From NCBI RefSeq assembly GCF_006716465.1, contig NZ_VFPB01000004.1, positions 141,526 to 205,525 of the forward strand: a stretch of DNA of 64,000 nucleotides, written 5' to 3'. A program made the translations under genes and the position numbers. Below the pieces are notes generated by a model. It searched no databases, was not told the DNA's origin, and saw only the letters and a list, made by a program, of their open reading frames with translations. Every line of letters starts with the position of its first letter. Position 1 is the first letter of the stretch. Below, in pieces: positions 8,054 to 18,997 of this stretch. This DNA is from Pseudoxanthomonas sp. 3HH-4. Its GTDB lineage: Bacteria > Pseudomonadota > Gammaproteobacteria > Xanthomonadales > Xanthomonadaceae.

Positions 8054-9055
8054 ATGAAGCACTTCTTGAACACGCAGGACTGGAGCCGCACCGAGCTGGA
8101 CGCACTGCTGACGCAGGCCGCGCTGTACAAGCAGCACAAGCTGGGCGACGCGCTGAAGGGCAAGTCGATCGCGCTGGTGTTCTTCAATCCGTCCATGCGT
8201 ACCCGCACCAGCTTCGAGCTGGGCGCGTTCCAGCTGGGCGGCCACGCGGTGGTGCTGCAGCCAGGCAAGGACGCATGGCCCATCGAGTTCAACCTGGGCA
8301 CGGTGATGGACGGCGACACCGAGGAACACATCGCCGAGGTGGCGAAGGTGCTGGGCCGCTACGTGGACCTGATCGGCGTGCGCGCCTTCCCGAAGTTCGT
8401 CGACTGGGCCTATGACCGCGAGGACATCGTGCTCAAGTCGTTCGCCAAGTACTCGCCGGTGCCGGTGATCAACATGGAAACGATCACCCACCCCTGCCAG
8501 GAACTGGCCCATGCGCTGGCGCTGCAGGAACACTTCGGCACGTCTGATCTCCGCGGCAAGAAGTACGTGCTCACCTGGACCTACCACCCCAAGCCGTTGA
8601 ACACCGCCGTGGCCAACTCCGCGTTGACCATCGCCACGCGCATGGGCATGGACGTCACCCTGCTGTGCCCCACGCCGGACTATGTCCTGGACGAGCGCTA
8701 CATGGGCTGGGCCGAGCAGAACGTGGCCGAAAGCGGCGGTTCGCTGACGATCAGCCACGATACGGACAGCGCCTATGCAGGCGCCGACGTCGTCTACGCC
8801 AAGAGCTGGGGCGCGTTGCCGTTCTTCGGCAACTGGGAGCCCGAGAAGCCCATCCGCGACCAGTACAAGCACTTCATGGTGGATGAGCGGAAGATGGCAC
8901 TGACCAACAACGGCGTCTTCAGCCACTGCCTGCCGCTACGTCGCAACGTGAAGGCCACCGACGCCGTGATGGATTCGCCGCAGTGCATCGCCATCGACGA
9001 AGCCGAGAACCGCCTGCATGTGCAGAAAGCCATCATGGCCGCGTTGATCAAGTAG
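8054..9055 (+). CDS. argF': N-acetylornithine carbamoyltransferase
   Basis: This 333-residue enzyme makes N-acetylcitrulline from N-acetylornithine and carbamoyl phosphate. It is nearly superimposable on the X. campestris enzyme as I recall it. The carbamoyl phosphate loop SMRTRT is at 47-52. Glu90 corresponds to the Glu92 that selects the acetyl (not succinyl) substrate. HPCQ is at 146-149, HCLP at 291-294, and Lys300 corresponds to the carboxylated Lys302. The ATG at 8054 has AGGA upstream and fits the family better than the in-frame ATG at 8024. Its stop codon lies inside a GTAG repeat. First gene of the arg/pro cluster, downstream of the candidate attenuator. Confidence 0.97.
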   Translation: MKHFLNTQDWSRTELDALLTQAALYKQHKLGDALKGKSIALVFFNPSMRTRTSFELGAFQLGGHAVVLQPGKDAWPIEFNLGTVMDGDTEEHIAEVAKVLGRYVDLIGVRAFPKFVDWAYDREDIVLKSFAKYSPVPVINMETITHPCQELAHALALQEHFGTSDLRGKKYVLTWTYHPKPLNTAVANSALTIATRMGMDVTLLCPTPDYVLDERYMGWAEQNVAESGGSLTISHDTDSAYAGADVVYAKSWGALPFFGNWEPEKPIRDQYKHFMVDERKMALTNNGVFSHCLPLRRNVKATDAVMDSPQCIAIDEAENRLHVQKAIMAALIK

Positions 9056-9118
9056 GGCGGGCCTCGGCCCGCCACTCCGACCAGACACACCAACCCGGTG
9101 GGCCAAGGCCCACCCTAC
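9052..9118. repeat. inverted pair of GTAGGG REP-like elements between argF' and argG
   Basis: GTAGGGCGGGCC plus its hairpin partner (9052-9073) faces GGTGGGCC ending CACCCTAC (9097-9118). The TAG of the opening GTAG is the argF' stop codon. Two further copies occur at 11572-11631 (pair) and 47542-47563 (single). Confidence 0.85.
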
Positions 9119-9129
9119 GAGACTTCAAG

Positions 9130-10335
9130 ATGACGACCCCCCCCGAATCCAAAGACATCGTCCTCGCCTTCTCCGGCGGCCTCGACACCAGTTTCTGCGT
9201 GCCCTATCTGAAGGAGCGCGGCTGGAACGTGCACACCGTGTTCGCCGACACCGGCGGCGTGGATGCCGAAGAGCGCGCCTACATCGAACAGCGCGCCGCC
9301 GAGCTGGGCGTGGCCAGCCATGTCACCGTCGATGGTGGTCCGGCGATCTGGGAGGGCTTCGTCAAGCCGTTCGTGTGGGCGGGCGAGGGCTACCAGGGCC
9401 AGTATCCGCTGCTGGTGTCCGATCGCTACCTGATCGTCGATGCCGCGCTGAAGCGCGCCGCCGAACTGGGTACCAACGCCATCGCGCACGGCTGCACCGG
9501 CATGGGCAACGATCAGGTGCGCTTCGACCTCGCGGTGAAGGCCAGCGGTGACTACCGCATCGTGGCGCCGATCCGTGAGATCCAGAAGGAGCACACCCAG
9601 ACCCGCGCCTACGAACAGGCCTACCTGGAAGAGCGCGGCTTCGGCGTGCGCGCCAAGCAGAAGAGCTACACCATCAACGAGAACCTGCTGGGCCTGACCA
9701 TGTCCGGTGGCGAGATCGACAAGTGGGAAGCGCCGGGCGAGGGTGCCCGTGGCTGGTGTGCGCCGCGTGCCGAGTGGCCGGTGGAGCCGTTGCGTGTCAC
9801 GGTCGGCTTCAAGAACGGCGAAGCGGTCAGCCTGAATGGCCAGCCCGTCGCCGGTGCCGCGCTGCTGGCAAAGTTGAACGCGCTGTTCGCGCCTTACGGC
9901 GTGGGTCGCGGCGTATATACCGGCGATACCGTGATCGGCCTGAAGGGCCGCATCGTGTACGAGGCCCCGGGCCTGATCTCGCTGCTGGCCGCGCACCGCG
10001 CGCTGGAAGAGACCGTGCTGACCAAGCAGCAGAACCGCTTCAAGCCCGAGATCGCGCGCAAGTGGGTGGAACTGGTCTACGAAGGCTTCTACCACGACCC
10101 GCTGAAGGCGGATCTGGAGGCGTTCCTGCAGTCCTCGCAGGCCACCGTCAACGGCGAGGTGGTGCTGGAGACCCGTGGCGGCCGCGTCGATGCGGTGGCG
10201 GTGAAGTCCCCGCACATCCTCAATGCCAAGGGCGCGACCTACGCGCAGTCGGCGGACTGGGGCGTCGAGGAAGCCGAGGGCTTCATCAAGCTGTTCGGCA
10301 TGAGCTCGACCCTGTGGGCCGAGATCAATCGCTGA
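9130..10335 (+). CDS. argG: argininosuccinate synthase
   Basis: A 401-residue ATP pyrophosphatase-type enzyme that joins citrulline and aspartate, giving argininosuccinate, AMP and PPi. The PP-loop SGGLDTS is at residues 15-21, with further family blocks such as [12 protein letters not shown] and [10 protein letters not shown]. Family length supports ATG 9130; the open frame upstream of it lies in the repeat. In this pathway free citrulline comes from ArgE acting on acetylcitrulline. It follows argF' after a 74-bp gap holding the REP-like pair, and no clear ribosome site is seen. Confidence 0.97.
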   Translation: MTTPPESKDIVLAFSGGLDTSFCVPYLKERGWNVHTVFADTGGVDAEERAYIEQRAAELGVASHVTVDGGPAIWEGFVKPFVWAGEGYQGQYPLLVSDRYLIVDAALKRAAELGTNAIAHGCTGMGNDQVRFDLAVKASGDYRIVAPIREIQKEHTQTRAYEQAYLEERGFGVRAKQKSYTINENLLGLTMSGGEIDKWEAPGEGARGWCAPRAEWPVEPLRVTVGFKNGEAVSLNGQPVAGAALLAKLNALFAPYGVGRGVYTGDTVIGLKGRIVYEAPGLISLLAAHRALEETVLTKQQNRFKPEIARKWVELVYEGFYHDPLKADLEAFLQSSQATVNGEVVLETRGGRVDAVAVKSPHILNAKGATYAQSADWGVEEAEGFIKLFGMSSTLWAEINR

Positions 10336-10355
10336 GTCTTCAGGAAAAGCCCTGC

Positions 10356-10449
10356 CGTCATTCCAGCGCAATCTGGAATCCAAGTTGATTCTGCCTCGGA
10401 TGCTTCAGAGGCAAGAGCAAGATGGATCCCGGCCTTCGCCGGGATGACG
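10356..10449. repeat. dispersed intergenic repeat between argG and argE
   Basis: CGTCATTCCAGCG with a GGAATCC partner is followed 60 bp later by GGATCCCGGCC, TTCG and GCCGGGATGACG. This is the opposed CGTCATTCC / GGGATGACG layout common in Xanthomonas-group genomes. The second element is a strong GC hairpin. Confidence 0.7.
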
Positions 10450-10484
10450 TCTGACACGATGACGGTCCACGGACACTACTCGCC

Positions 10485-11567
10485 ATGCTGCAAGCCGTTC
10501 TGCAACACCTCGAAAAACTGGTGTCCTTCGACACCCGCAATCCCCCGCGCGACATCGGCACCGACGGGATCTTCGATTACCTGCGCACGCAGTTGCCGGA
10601 TTTCCGCATCGAAGTGACCGACCACGGCGCGGGTGCGGTGTCGTTTTTCGCCGTGCGCGGGCAGCCGAAGCGTGTGTTCAACGTGCACCTGGATACGGTG
10701 CCGTCCTCGCCCGCGTGGAGCGCCAGCCCGCACGTGCTGCGCATCGAGGGCGATCGTGCGATTGGCCTGGGCGCCTGCGACATCAAGGGCGCGGCGGCGG
10801 CATTGGTCGCGGCGGCACAGGTGACACAGGGAGATGCCGCGTTCCTGTTCACCACCGACGAAGAAGCGAACGATGCGCGTTGCATCGCCGCCTTCCTGGC
10901 GCGCGACCATGGCTTCGGCGAGGCGATCATCGCCGAACCGACGCAGTGCCAGGCTGTGCTCGCGCACCGCGGCATCAGTGCGGTGCGCATGGCGTTCAAG
11001 GGGCAGGCCGGGCACGCGTCTGCCGAGAACGCGCTGTCGCTCAGCGCGCTTCACAATGCGATGCGCTGGGGCACGTCGGCGCTGGATTTCGTGCAGGACC
11101 AGCATCACCTGCGCTTCGGTGGACTGACCGGCCTGCGCTTCAACATCGGACGGGTCGAAGGCGGTATCAAGGCCAACATGATCGCGCCCAGCGCCGAAGT
11201 CCGTTTCGGCTTCCGCCCGCTGCCGTCGCAGGACATGGACCAGCTGCATGCGACCTTCCGCAGCTTCGCCAATGCAGAGGCGCTGGCCGAGTACGAAGAG
11301 ACCTTCCGCGGCCCATCGCTGCCGTCCGGCGATGTCGCCCGCGCCGAAGAACGTCGCCTGGCCGCGCGCGACCTGGCGGACGAACTCGGCCTGCCGATCG
11401 GCAATGCCGTGGATTTCTGGACGGAGGCATCGCTGTTCTCGGCGGCGGGGCTGACAGCGTTCGTGTACGGCCCCGGGGACATCGCGCAGGCGCACACGGC
11501 GGACGAGTGGGTCTCGCTGGAGCAGTTGCAGCGGTATGCCGAGAGCGTGGTCCGGATTCTCGAATGA
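10485..11567 (+). CDS. argE: N-acetyl-L-citrulline deacetylase (M20 family)
   Basis: The protein has 360 residues and belongs to the M20 zinc amidohydrolases. The metal and catalytic set can be read: His68 and Asp70 in NVHLDTV, Asp99 in ACDIKG, Glu126-Glu127 in TDEEAND, and a C-terminal His in AQAHTADEW. Next to acetylornithine carbamoyltransferase the expected substrate is N-acetylcitrulline, as shown for the X. campestris enzyme. A conventional acetylornithine deacetylase would break this pathway logic. ATG 10485 lies downstream of a dispersed repeat; a longer start is not supported. Confidence 0.93.
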   Translation: MLQAVLQHLEKLVSFDTRNPPRDIGTDGIFDYLRTQLPDFRIEVTDHGAGAVSFFAVRGQPKRVFNVHLDTVPSSPAWSASPHVLRIEGDRAIGLGACDIKGAAAALVAAAQVTQGDAAFLFTTDEEANDARCIAAFLARDHGFGEAIIAEPTQCQAVLAHRGISAVRMAFKGQAGHASAENALSLSALHNAMRWGTSALDFVQDQHHLRFGGLTGLRFNIGRVEGGIKANMIAPSAEVRFGFRPLPSQDMDQLHATFRSFANAEALAEYEETFRGPSLPSGDVARAEERRLAARDLADELGLPIGNAVDFWTEASLFSAAGLTAFVYGPGDIAQAHTADEWVSLEQLQRYAESVVRILE

Positions 11568-11571
11568 CAAC

Positions 11572-11631
11572 GTAGGGCGGGCCCAGGCCCGCCATTTGGC
11601 ATCAACGACGGTGGGCCAGGGCCCACCCTAC
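11572..11631. repeat. inverted pair of GTAGGG REP-like elements between argE and argBA
   Basis: GTAGGGCGGGCC with its partner (11572-11593) faces GGTGGGCC ending CACCCTAC (11610-11631). The sequence is almost identical to the pair after argF'. Confidence 0.85.
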
Positions 11632-11645
11632 GAAAGCAAGAAAAC

Positions 11646-12965
11646 ATGGAATCGAACAAGCAAACCCGCCAGACCATCATCCGACTACTGTCCAGCATGG
11701 CCAGCGCGAAGGAGATCTCGCAGTACGTCAAGCGCTTTTCGCAGCTGGACGCCAAGCGCTTTGCCGTGGTCAAGGTCGGCGGTGCGGTCCTGCGCGACGA
11801 TCTGGAAGCGCTGACGTCCTCGCTGACGTTCCTGCAGGAAGTCGGGCTGACGCCCATCGTCGTGCATGGTGCGGGGCCGCAGCTTGATGAGGAAATGACC
11901 GCCGCCGGCATTACCAAGCAGACCGTCAACGGCCTGCGCGTCACCACGCCGGAAGTGCTGGCCATCGTGCGCAAGGTGTTCCTGCAGCAGAACCTGGCGC
12001 TGGTGGAAGCGCTGCAGCAGGTCGGTGCGCGTGCCACGTCGATTGTCTCTGGCGTGTTCGAGGCCGAGTACAAGGACCAGGCCACCTATGGCTTGGTCGG
12101 TGACGTCACCCGCATCAACCAGGCGCCGATCGAAGCCAGCATGAAAGCCGGCTCCATTCCCGTGATCGCCAGCATGGGCGAAACCGTCGGTGGCCAGATC
12201 CTCAATATCAACGCCGACTTCGCCGCCAACGAGCTGGTGCAGGTGCTGCAGCCGTACAAGATCATCTTCCTGACCGGTACCGGCGGCCTGCTGGATGCGG
12301 AAGGCCGGGTGATCGATTCGATCAACCTGTCCACCGAATACGACGAACTGATGTCGCAGCCGTGGATCAACGGCGGCATGCGGGTGAAGATCGAGCAGAT
12401 CAAGGACCTGCTGGATCGGTTGCCGCTGACCTCGTCGGTGTCCATCACCAAGCCGGCGGAACTGGCCAAGGAGCTGTTCACGCACAAGGGCTCCGGTACG
12501 CTGGTCCGGCGCGGCGAACGCGTGCTGCGCTTCGAGGGCTCGTGGGAGGGTGTCGATTTGCCGCGCCTGCGTACGCTGATCGAATCCAGCTTCGGCCGCA
12601 CCTTGTTGCCCGACTATTTCGAGCGCACCGCGCCTTACCGCGTGTATGTCAGCGAGAACTATCGCACTGCGTTGATCCTGACGCAGGAGGAGGGTTTCGC
12701 CTACCTGGACAAGTTCGCCGTGCTCGACGACGCGCAGGGCGAGGGGCTGGGTCGGGCTGTCTGGCATGTCATGCGCGAGGAGAATCCGCAGCTGTTCTGG
12801 CGTTCGCGCCACAACAATGCGGTCAACATCTTCTATTACGCCGAGTCTGATGGCTGCTACAAGCAGGAGAAGTGGAAGGTGTTCTGGTACGGCATCGCGG
12901 ATTTCGGCGACATCGAGCGTTGCGTGGTCCATTGCCGCACGCGATTGCCGACGCTGAAGGATTGA
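11646..12965 (+). CDS. argB: bifunctional acetylglutamate kinase / N-acetylglutamate synthase
   Basis: In this 439-residue fusion, residues about 30-285 are an amino acid kinase domain ([32 protein letters not shown]) and residues about 290-439 a GNAT acetyltransferase domain ([15 protein letters not shown]). It covers the first two steps of arginine synthesis and is the known Xanthomonad-type NAGS/K, related to vertebrate NAGS and likely inhibited by arginine. No separate argA or argJ is in the window. ATG 11646 follows AAGAAAAC with a weak ribosome site. The GNAT domain here is distinct from the stand-alone GNAT gene that follows at one base spacing. Confidence 0.95.
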   Translation: MESNKQTRQTIIRLLSSMASAKEISQYVKRFSQLDAKRFAVVKVGGAVLRDDLEALTSSLTFLQEVGLTPIVVHGAGPQLDEEMTAAGITKQTVNGLRVTTPEVLAIVRKVFLQQNLALVEALQQVGARATSIVSGVFEAEYKDQATYGLVGDVTRINQAPIEASMKAGSIPVIASMGETVGGQILNINADFAANELVQVLQPYKIIFLTGTGGLLDAEGRVIDSINLSTEYDELMSQPWINGGMRVKIEQIKDLLDRLPLTSSVSITKPAELAKELFTHKGSGTLVRRGERVLRFEGSWEGVDLPRLRTLIESSFGRTLLPDYFERTAPYRVYVSENYRTALILTQEEGFAYLDKFAVLDDAQGEGLGRAVWHVMREENPQLFWRSRHNNAVNIFYYAESDGCYKQEKWKVFWYGIADFGDIERCVVHCRTRLPTLKD

Positions 12966-12966
12966 C

Positions 12967-13590
12967 ATGGCGAACGCCTTTCTTCCCGCCGCGTGGCAGC
13001 AAGTCCCCGTCCTGATGGGGCGCCATGCGCGGCTTGAGCCGATGTCGCGCGACCACGTCGACGGGCTGCGTGCCGCGCTGGCAGGCGATGAGCTGGCTGC
13101 GCTGTGGTTCACGCAGGTGCCCAAGGCGGCGCACGTCGAGCACTACGTCGAGGCTGTGCTGGCGGCGCAGGCCGACGGTCGCGTCCTGCCGTTCGTGGTG
13201 CGTGACGCGGATGGCCGCATCGTTGGAAGTACGCGCTTCTACGGGCTGGAAGCGGACGTGCCCAAGCTCAGCATCGGCTACACCTGGTACTCGCCCGATG
13301 TGCAGCGCACCGGCGTCAACACGGAAACCAAGCTGCTCCTGCTCACCCATGCTTTCGAAACATTGGGCTGCATCAGCGTGGTGTTCGAGACCAGCTGGTT
13401 CAACTACCGCTCGCGCTCGGCCATCGCCCGACTGGGCGCGAAGCAGGACGGCGTGCTGCGCAACCACAAGCGCCACACCGATGGCTCGCCACGCGATACC
13501 GTCGTCTTCTCGATCATCGACGGTGAATGGCCGGCGGTGAAACGCAACCTGCTGGCGAAGCTGGCCCGGCACGAACAGGATTCCCCATGA
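12967..13590 (+). CDS. GNAT family acetyltransferase (RimJ/RimL-like)
   Basis: A 207-residue stand-alone GNAT protein. It begins with a [19 protein letters not shown] strand-helix, then [20 protein letters not shown] and [18 protein letters not shown], the pattern of the Acetyltransf_3 (RimJ/RimL) group that acetylates protein N-termini or small amines. It lies one base after argBA and overlaps argC as ATGA, so it is translated within the arginine operon. Its substrate is unknown. A role in arginine metabolism is suggested only by position. Confidence 0.87.
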   Translation: MANAFLPAAWQQVPVLMGRHARLEPMSRDHVDGLRAALAGDELAALWFTQVPKAAHVEHYVEAVLAAQADGRVLPFVVRDADGRIVGSTRFYGLEADVPKLSIGYTWYSPDVQRTGVNTETKLLLLTHAFETLGCISVVFETSWFNYRSRSAIARLGAKQDGVLRNHKRHTDGSPRDTVVFSIIDGEWPAVKRNLLAKLARHEQDSP

Positions 13591-14549
13591 GCACCACCAA
13601 GACCGTCGGCATCGTCGGCGCCCGCGGCCACACCGGCGCCGAGTTGATCCGCCTGATCGCCCGCCATCCGCACCTCAAGCTGGTGTTCGTGTCTTCGCGC
13701 GAGCTTGACGGGCAGAAGGTCAGCGATCATATCGAAGGCTTCGCCGGCGAGCTGTGCTACGAGAGCCTGAGTCACGAACAGGTCGGTGCGAAGGGTGCCG
13801 ACGCGGTGATCCTGGCACTGCCCAACGGCAAGGCGGCCGAACTGGTGGCGGCCATCGACGCGCAGGCGCCCGACACCATCGTGATCGACCTGTCGGCGGA
13901 TTTCCGCTTCGACGAGCGCTGGTACTACGGTCTGCCGGAACTCACTCGGCGGAAGTACGCCGGCCAGAAGCGCATCAGCAATCCCGGCTGCTACGCCACC
14001 GCCATGCAGCTTGCCATCGCGCCGCTGCGCGACCGGCTGGCCGGTCCACCGCAGTGCTTCGGCGTGTCCGGCTATTCCGGCGCGGGCACCACGCCGTCGG
14101 ACAAGAACAATACAGATCTGCTTCGCGACAACCTTATGCCGTACGCGCTGACCGATCACATGCACGAGCGCGAAGTCAGCCGCCAGCTCGGCGTGCCGGT
14201 CGAGTTCATGCCGCACGTGGCGCCGCATTTCCGTGGCATCACCATGACGGTGAACCTGTGGCTGCAGCATGCAGCGAAGGTGGAAGACATCCGCGCGCTC
14301 TATCGAGAACGCTATGCGCATGAGCCGCTGGTCCATGTCCTGGACGAAGCGCCGTGGGTCAGCCGCATTGCCGGCAAGCATGGCGTGGAGATCGGTGGCT
14401 TCACCCTGGCTCCCGGCGGCAAGCGCCTGGTCGTGGTCGCGACGCTCGACAACCTGCTCAAGGGCGCGGCGACGCAGGCGATGCAGAACCTCAACCTGGC
14501 GTTCGGGTTCGACGAACTGGCAAGCATTCCGCAGGAGACGAAGGCATGA
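13587..14549 (+). CDS. argC: N-acetyl-gamma-glutamyl-phosphate reductase
   Basis: A 320-residue NADP-dependent reductase giving acetylglutamate semialdehyde. The nucleotide-binding loop [13 protein letters not shown] is at residues 8-20 and the active cysteine is Cys135 in SNPGCYATA. The [11 protein letters not shown] and [10 protein letters not shown] blocks follow. ATG 13587 overlaps the GNAT stop by four bases, and its own stop overlaps argH the same way. Confidence 0.96.
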   Translation: MSTTKTVGIVGARGHTGAELIRLIARHPHLKLVFVSSRELDGQKVSDHIEGFAGELCYESLSHEQVGAKGADAVILALPNGKAAELVAAIDAQAPDTIVIDLSADFRFDERWYYGLPELTRRKYAGQKRISNPGCYATAMQLAIAPLRDRLAGPPQCFGVSGYSGAGTTPSDKNNTDLLRDNLMPYALTDHMHEREVSRQLGVPVEFMPHVAPHFRGITMTVNLWLQHAAKVEDIRALYRERYAHEPLVHVLDEAPWVSRIAGKHGVEIGGFTLAPGGKRLVVVATLDNLLKGAATQAMQNLNLAFGFDELASIPQETKA

Positions 14550-15838
14550 GCGACCTGTTGTGGCAGAAGCCCGGCGTGGCGGTGGACGCGGAGATCCAGC
14601 GTTTCCTGGCCGGCGATGACGTGGTGCTGGACCGCGAGTTCTTCCTGCACGACATCCAGGCCAGTGCCGCACATGCGGAGGGCCTGCAGCGTATCGGCAT
14701 CCTGTCGGGCGACGAGTTGGTGGGATTGAAGCGCGAACTGGCACTGCTGGCGGAGGACTTCCAGCGCGGCGACTTCGTGCTGGATGAGCGTTTCGAGGAT
14801 GGCCACTCCGCCATCGAGGCGCGGCTGACCGAACGCCTCGGCGATGCCGGCCGCAAGATCCATACCGGACGCAGCCGTAACGACCAGATCCTGGTGGCCA
14901 CGCGCCTGTGGCTGAAGGAAAAGCTGGCGCGTGTGGCCGTGCTGTCGCGCGAGGTCGCCAAGGTCGCGCTGGACCGTGCGCAGGCCGAGCGCGATCTGCC
15001 GATCCCTGGCTACACCCATATCCAGCGGGCCGTGGTGTCTTCCGCGGGCATGTGGTGGGCGGGCTGGGCCGAGGCCTTCATCGACAACACCGTGCGTGCG
15101 CGCGACACGCTGAAGCTGGTCGACGCCAATCCGCTCGGCACCGCCGCCGGTTACGGCGTCAACCTCAAGCTCGACCGCGAGCACACCACGATGGCGCTCG
15201 GCTTCGCACGCATGCAGGTCAGCCCGATCTACGCGCAGCTGTCGCGCGGCAAGTTCGAACTGGCCGCGCTGGAAGCGCTGGGCGGCGCTACGCTGGACCT
15301 GCGCCGCATCGCTTGGGACCTGTCGCTGTTCACCAGCGCCGAGTTCGGCTTCGTCGCGCTGCCGGCGCAGTACACCACCGGCAGTTCCATCATGCCGAAC
15401 AAGCGCAACCCCGACGTCATCGAGTTGATGCGCGCCACCCACGCCAGCGTCGCCGCCGCGCGTACCGAGATCGAACAGCTGCTGTCGTTGCCCTCGGGTT
15501 ACCATCGCGACCTGCAGGCCAGCAAGGGCGCGATCTTCCACGGGTTCGGACGCGGATTGCCGGCGCTGGAGCTGCTGCCGGCGCTGCTGGCGAACCTGGA
15601 GTGGCGCGAAGACAGGCTGCGTGCCGCGATTGATTCCGGCATGTACGCCACCGACGTCGCCGTCGAAGCCGCGGTGGCCGGTGTGCCGTTCCGCGAAGCC
15701 TACAAAGCGGCCGCGGCGTCCGCGGACAGCGCGGGGCAGGGCCGCACACCAGAAGGCAGCCTCGCCGCGCGCGTGTCGCCCGGCGCCGCTGCCGATCTGC
15801 GTCTGGATGAACTGCTCGTCCGCTGGGATGCGCTATGA
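14546..15838 (+). CDS. argH: argininosuccinate lyase
   Basis: The product (430 residues) splits argininosuccinate to arginine and fumarate, the last step of the pathway. The fumarase/aspartase signature [12 protein letters not shown] is present, along with GRSRNDQ and the PGYTHIQRA block. It is slightly shorter than the usual 450-460 residues but covers all family blocks. It is flanked by ATGA overlaps with argC and yciI. Confidence 0.96.
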   Translation: MSDLLWQKPGVAVDAEIQRFLAGDDVVLDREFFLHDIQASAAHAEGLQRIGILSGDELVGLKRELALLAEDFQRGDFVLDERFEDGHSAIEARLTERLGDAGRKIHTGRSRNDQILVATRLWLKEKLARVAVLSREVAKVALDRAQAERDLPIPGYTHIQRAVVSSAGMWWAGWAEAFIDNTVRARDTLKLVDANPLGTAAGYGVNLKLDREHTTMALGFARMQVSPIYAQLSRGKFELAALEALGGATLDLRRIAWDLSLFTSAEFGFVALPAQYTTGSSIMPNKRNPDVIELMRATHASVAAARTEIEQLLSLPSGYHRDLQASKGAIFHGFGRGLPALELLPALLANLEWREDRLRAAIDSGMYATDVAVEAAVAGVPFREAYKAAAASADSAGQGRTPEGSLAARVSPGAAADLRLDELLVRWDAL

Positions 15839-16092
15839 CGCGCTACCTTGTCATGGCGATGCGCCGTCCTTCGTTCGACGATGCCGTGATCGCGCCGCAC
15901 CTCGCGTTCCTCGACGAACTGCGCGCCGCCGGGCAACTGGAGATGACCGGTGGCTTCAGCGACAAGACGGGCGGCGCCTACGTGCTCGTGAATGTCGTCT
16001 CGCTGGATGAGGCGAAGGCGATCGCCGCGCGCGATCCCCTGGCGCTGACCGGCACCTCCGATCTCACCGTGTACGAATGGAACACCCGCTGA
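15835..16092 (+). CDS. YciI-like protein
   Basis: This 85-residue protein has the YciI ferredoxin-like fold pattern: [19 protein letters not shown], then [12 protein letters not shown] and a final strand. The His-Asp pair conserved in YciI (His22 with an Asp near residue 68) may be present. YciI proteins are small enzymes or stress proteins of mostly unknown function. The gene overlaps argH by four bases and ends nine bases before proB, so it belongs to the arg-pro operon. Confidence 0.85.
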   Translation: MTRYLVMAMRRPSFDDAVIAPHLAFLDELRAAGQLEMTGGFSDKTGGAYVLVNVVSLDEAKAIAARDPLALTGTSDLTVYEWNTR

Positions 16093-16101
16093 GCTGACAC
16101 C

Positions 16102-17250
16102 ATGACCCTCGCCACGCCGCCGCTGTTCACCGAACAACCGTTGCCGGCCTGGCGTCGCGCCGTGCTCAAGGTGGGCAGCAGCCTGCTGGCGGCGGAAGGC
16201 GAGGGGCTCAGTCCTCGCCATGCGCTGAACCTGGCGCAGTTCGTGTCGTCCAGCGTCGCTGCCGGGCGCGAAGTGGTGATCGTTTCCTCCGGCGCGGTCG
16301 CGGCCGGACGCGGCCTGCTGCACCGCAAGCCGCAGGCGGGCGTAGCCATGGCCGAGCGTCAGGCACTGGCGGCGCTGGGGCAGGCGCAGCTGATCGCGCT
16401 GTGGCAGCGTTTCTTCGACCGTCCCGTGGCGCAGGTGCTTCTGACCCATGACGACCTGCGCAACCGCCGCCGCTACCTCAACGCGCGTGCGACGCTGCAG
16501 GAGTTGCTGGCGTTGGGCGCATTGCCGGTGGTCAACGAGAACGACACCGTTTCGGTCGACGAGCTCAAGCTGGGCGACAACGACAACCTGGCCGCGGTCG
16601 TCGCGGCGCTGATCGACGCGGATGCGCTGTTCATCGCCACCGACATCGATGGCTTCTATACCGCCAACCCGCGCACCCAGGCTGATGCGCAACCGATCCT
16701 CGACGTGGAGGCGCTGACGCCGGCGTTCTTCGCCATGGCGGGTGGCGCCGGCAGCGGTGTCGGCACCGGCGGCATGCACACCAAGCTGGAGGCCGCAGCC
16801 AAGGCGGCGGCGGCCGGCATCGAGACGTTCCTGTTCAATGGCACGCAGGCCTCGACCCTGTCCGCGCTCGCGCGCGGCGCATTGCTCGGCACGCGTTTCC
16901 GGCCGGCGCAGAACCGCCTGGCCGCGCGCAAGTACTGGCTGCGCAACGTGCCGGTGGAAGCCGGCGCCATCGTGGTCGATGCCGGTGCGGCGAACGCGAT
17001 GGGACAGAAGGGTGCGTCGCTGCTTCCGGGCGGCGTGACCACGGCGGAAGGCGATTTCCGCCGTGGCGACATGGTCGAGCTGGTGCTGCGTGACGAGACG
17101 GGCGACCGCCGCATCGCGCGCGGCGTCAGTCAGTACTCGGCGGTCGATATCCGCCGCATCGCGCGGCGCCATTCGCGCGATATCGAAGGCATACTCGGTT
17201 ACACCTATGGCGAAAACGTCGTGCATCGCGACGACCTCGTCCTGGTGTGA
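16102..17250 (+). CDS. proB: glutamate 5-kinase
   Basis: A 382-residue kinase that starts proline synthesis by phosphorylating glutamate. Residues about 15-260 are an amino acid kinase domain ([42 protein letters not shown]). The C-terminal 100 residues are a PUA domain, as in E. coli ProB. The [16 protein letters not shown] block is typical. It lies in a row with yciI and proA, making arginine and proline genes one probable transcript. Proline feedback inhibition is expected from the family. Confidence 0.95.
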   Translation: MTLATPPLFTEQPLPAWRRAVLKVGSSLLAAEGEGLSPRHALNLAQFVSSSVAAGREVVIVSSGAVAAGRGLLHRKPQAGVAMAERQALAALGQAQLIALWQRFFDRPVAQVLLTHDDLRNRRRYLNARATLQELLALGALPVVNENDTVSVDELKLGDNDNLAAVVAALIDADALFIATDIDGFYTANPRTQADAQPILDVEALTPAFFAMAGGAGSGVGTGGMHTKLEAAAKAAAAGIETFLFNGTQASTLSALARGALLGTRFRPAQNRLAARKYWLRNVPVEAGAIVVDAGAANAMGQKGASLLPGGVTTAEGDFRRGDMVELVLRDETGDRRIARGVSQYSAVDIRRIARRHSRDIEGILGYTYGENVVHRDDLVLV

Positions 17251-17269
17251 ACTCGAACACGGGATCCGC

Positions 17270-18532
17270 ATGACCGGCGCCATCACCCAGCAAGCCCTGC
17301 AGTGCCGCGATGCGGCGACGTCCATCGCCACGTTGTCCACGCAGGCGAAGACGGCCTTGCTGCGCGCGATGGCCGATGCGCTGTTGGCCGACGAAGGCGC
17401 GATCTTGGCCGCCAACGCGCGCGACCTGGAGGCTGCGGCGGCAAAAGGAATCGGCAGCGCCATGCTGGACCGCCTGCGTCTGGATGCGGTACGCCTGCAG
17501 GGCATCGCCGCCGCCGTGCGCGAAGTCGCGGAGCTTCCGGATCCGGTCGGCCAGGTCACCCGCGCCTACGACCGGCCCAGCGGGATCCATGTCGAACGCG
17601 TGCGCGTGCCGCTGGGCGTGATCGCGATGATCTACGAGGCGCGCCCCAACGTCACCGCGGACGCGGCGGCGCTGTGCCTGAAGGCCGGCAACGCCGTCAT
17701 CCTGCGCGGCGGTTCGGAAGCGATCCATTCCAACACCGCCATCGCGGCGTCGCTGAAGCGGGCACTGCGCGAGGCCGGATTGCCCGAGGCCGTACTGACC
17801 CTCGTGGAAGACCTGCGTCGCGAGACCATTCTCGAACTGATCCAGTTGAACGACATCGTCGACCTGGTGATCCCGCGCGGGGGCGAGGGGCTCATCCGTT
17901 TCGTCGCCGAACACGCGCGCGTGCCGGTGATCAAGCACTACAAGGGCGTCTGCCACCAGTACGTGGATGCCGGCGCCGACGAGGACCTGGCGCTGGACCT
18001 GCTGCTCGACGGCAAGGTGTCGCGCCCATCGGCCTGCAATTCGCTGGAGACGCTGCTGGTCCATCGCGACCTCGCGCCGACGTTCCTGCCACGCGCCGTC
18101 GCCGCGCTGCGCGCACGGGGCGTAGAGGCGAGGGTGGACGAGCGCGGGCGGACCTGGGTGCCGGATGCGCCACTGGCGACCGGGGAGGACTTCGCCGCCG
18201 AATTCCTCGACCTGGTGATCGCGGTCGGCGTGGTGGACGACCTGGAGGCCGCCATTGCCCACATCCGCCGCCATACCTCCGATCACACCGAAGTCATCGT
18301 GACCCGCGATCCCGCACACGCGGAGCGGTTCCTCAATGCATTGCGGTCGGCCGTGGTGATGGTCAACGCCTCCTCACGCTTCTCCGATGGCGGCGAACTC
18401 GGGCTGGGTGCGGAGATCGGCATTTCGACCACCCGCTTGCATTCCTACGGGCCCATGGGTCTGGAAGCGCTCACCATCGAGCGGTTTGTGGTACGCGGCG
18501 AGGGGCAGGTGCGGCACCCGGACCTGCTCTGA
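17270..18532 (+). CDS. proA: gamma-glutamyl phosphate reductase
   Basis: A 420-residue NADPH-dependent reductase that makes glutamate semialdehyde. Catalytic Cys256 lies in [15 protein letters not shown]; other family blocks are [12 protein letters not shown] and [13 protein letters not shown] 17270 is chosen over longer frames because it gives the family length and lies 19 bases after proB. It ends nine bases before the convergent pgaD end, with no clear terminator between the two operons. Confidence 0.96.
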   Translation: MTGAITQQALQCRDAATSIATLSTQAKTALLRAMADALLADEGAILAANARDLEAAAAKGIGSAMLDRLRLDAVRLQGIAAAVREVAELPDPVGQVTRAYDRPSGIHVERVRVPLGVIAMIYEARPNVTADAAALCLKAGNAVILRGGSEAIHSNTAIAASLKRALREAGLPEAVLTLVEDLRRETILELIQLNDIVDLVIPRGGEGLIRFVAEHARVPVIKHYKGVCHQYVDAGADEDLALDLLLDGKVSRPSACNSLETLLVHRDLAPTFLPRAVAALRARGVEARVDERGRTWVPDAPLATGEDFAAEFLDLVIAVGVVDDLEAAIAHIRRHTSDHTEVIVTRDPAHAERFLNALRSAVVMVNASSRFSDGGELGLGAEIGISTTRLHSYGPMGLEALTIERFVVRGEGQVRHPDLL

Positions 18533-18541
18533 TAGTGTCGA

Positions 18542-18997
18542 TCAGCCTGGATCGGCGATCGCAGTGAAGCCGTGCGGACAGGCATCCTCGCCCATGTGCA
18601 GTACGGTGATCTTGCCTTGCACCAGCGCCCGCGCGACGGCCGGCGGCGCGCCGAGAGCCTGCGCCACGTCGGGCAGGGTAGCGCTGCGCGGCTGGCTGCG
18701 GCGGTCCACCCGGCTGAAGCGCAGCCGGTTGTACTCGGCCCACGCGATCAGCATCAGCGCACAAGCCACCGCCAGTAGCGGCAGGGAGAAGAGCAGGAAT
18801 GGCTCGATGGCGTGCTCGCGAACGTAGAGCTCGAAGAATGCCGTGCGGAAACCGAGCAGCCAAAGCAGCAGCGTCGCCAGCGGCGTCCACAGGTAGACGT
18901 AAACCATCCAGAACCCCAGCGTGACGAAGCCCCAGGCTGCGCGTTGCAGCCTTGGCTGCTTCATGGGTTTGCGGATCAGACGTGAATCGAACTTCAT
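18542..18997 (-). CDS. pgaD: poly-N-acetylglucosamine synthesis protein PgaD
   Basis: A 151-residue inner-membrane protein with two hydrophobic helices (about residues 22-48 and 65-87) and a soluble tail. It stabilises and activates the PgaC synthase; in E. coli c-di-GMP binds across PgaC and PgaD. Family recognition rests on size, topology and its place after pgaC, since PgaD sequences diverge. Its ATG overlaps the pgaC stop by four bases. Confidence 0.85.
   Translation of the reverse strand: MKFDSRLIRKPMKQPRLQRAAWGFVTLGFWMVYVYLWTPLATLLLWLLGFRTAFFELYVREHAIEPFLLFSLPLLAVACALMLIAWAEYNRLRFSRVDRRSQPRSATLPDVAQALGAPPAVARALVQGKITVLHMGEDACPHGFTAIADPG

Noticed and set aside
10356..10449. Possible small RNA between argG and argE
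   Set aside because: The hairpins match a dispersed repeat layout and I see no promoter or terminator of their own.
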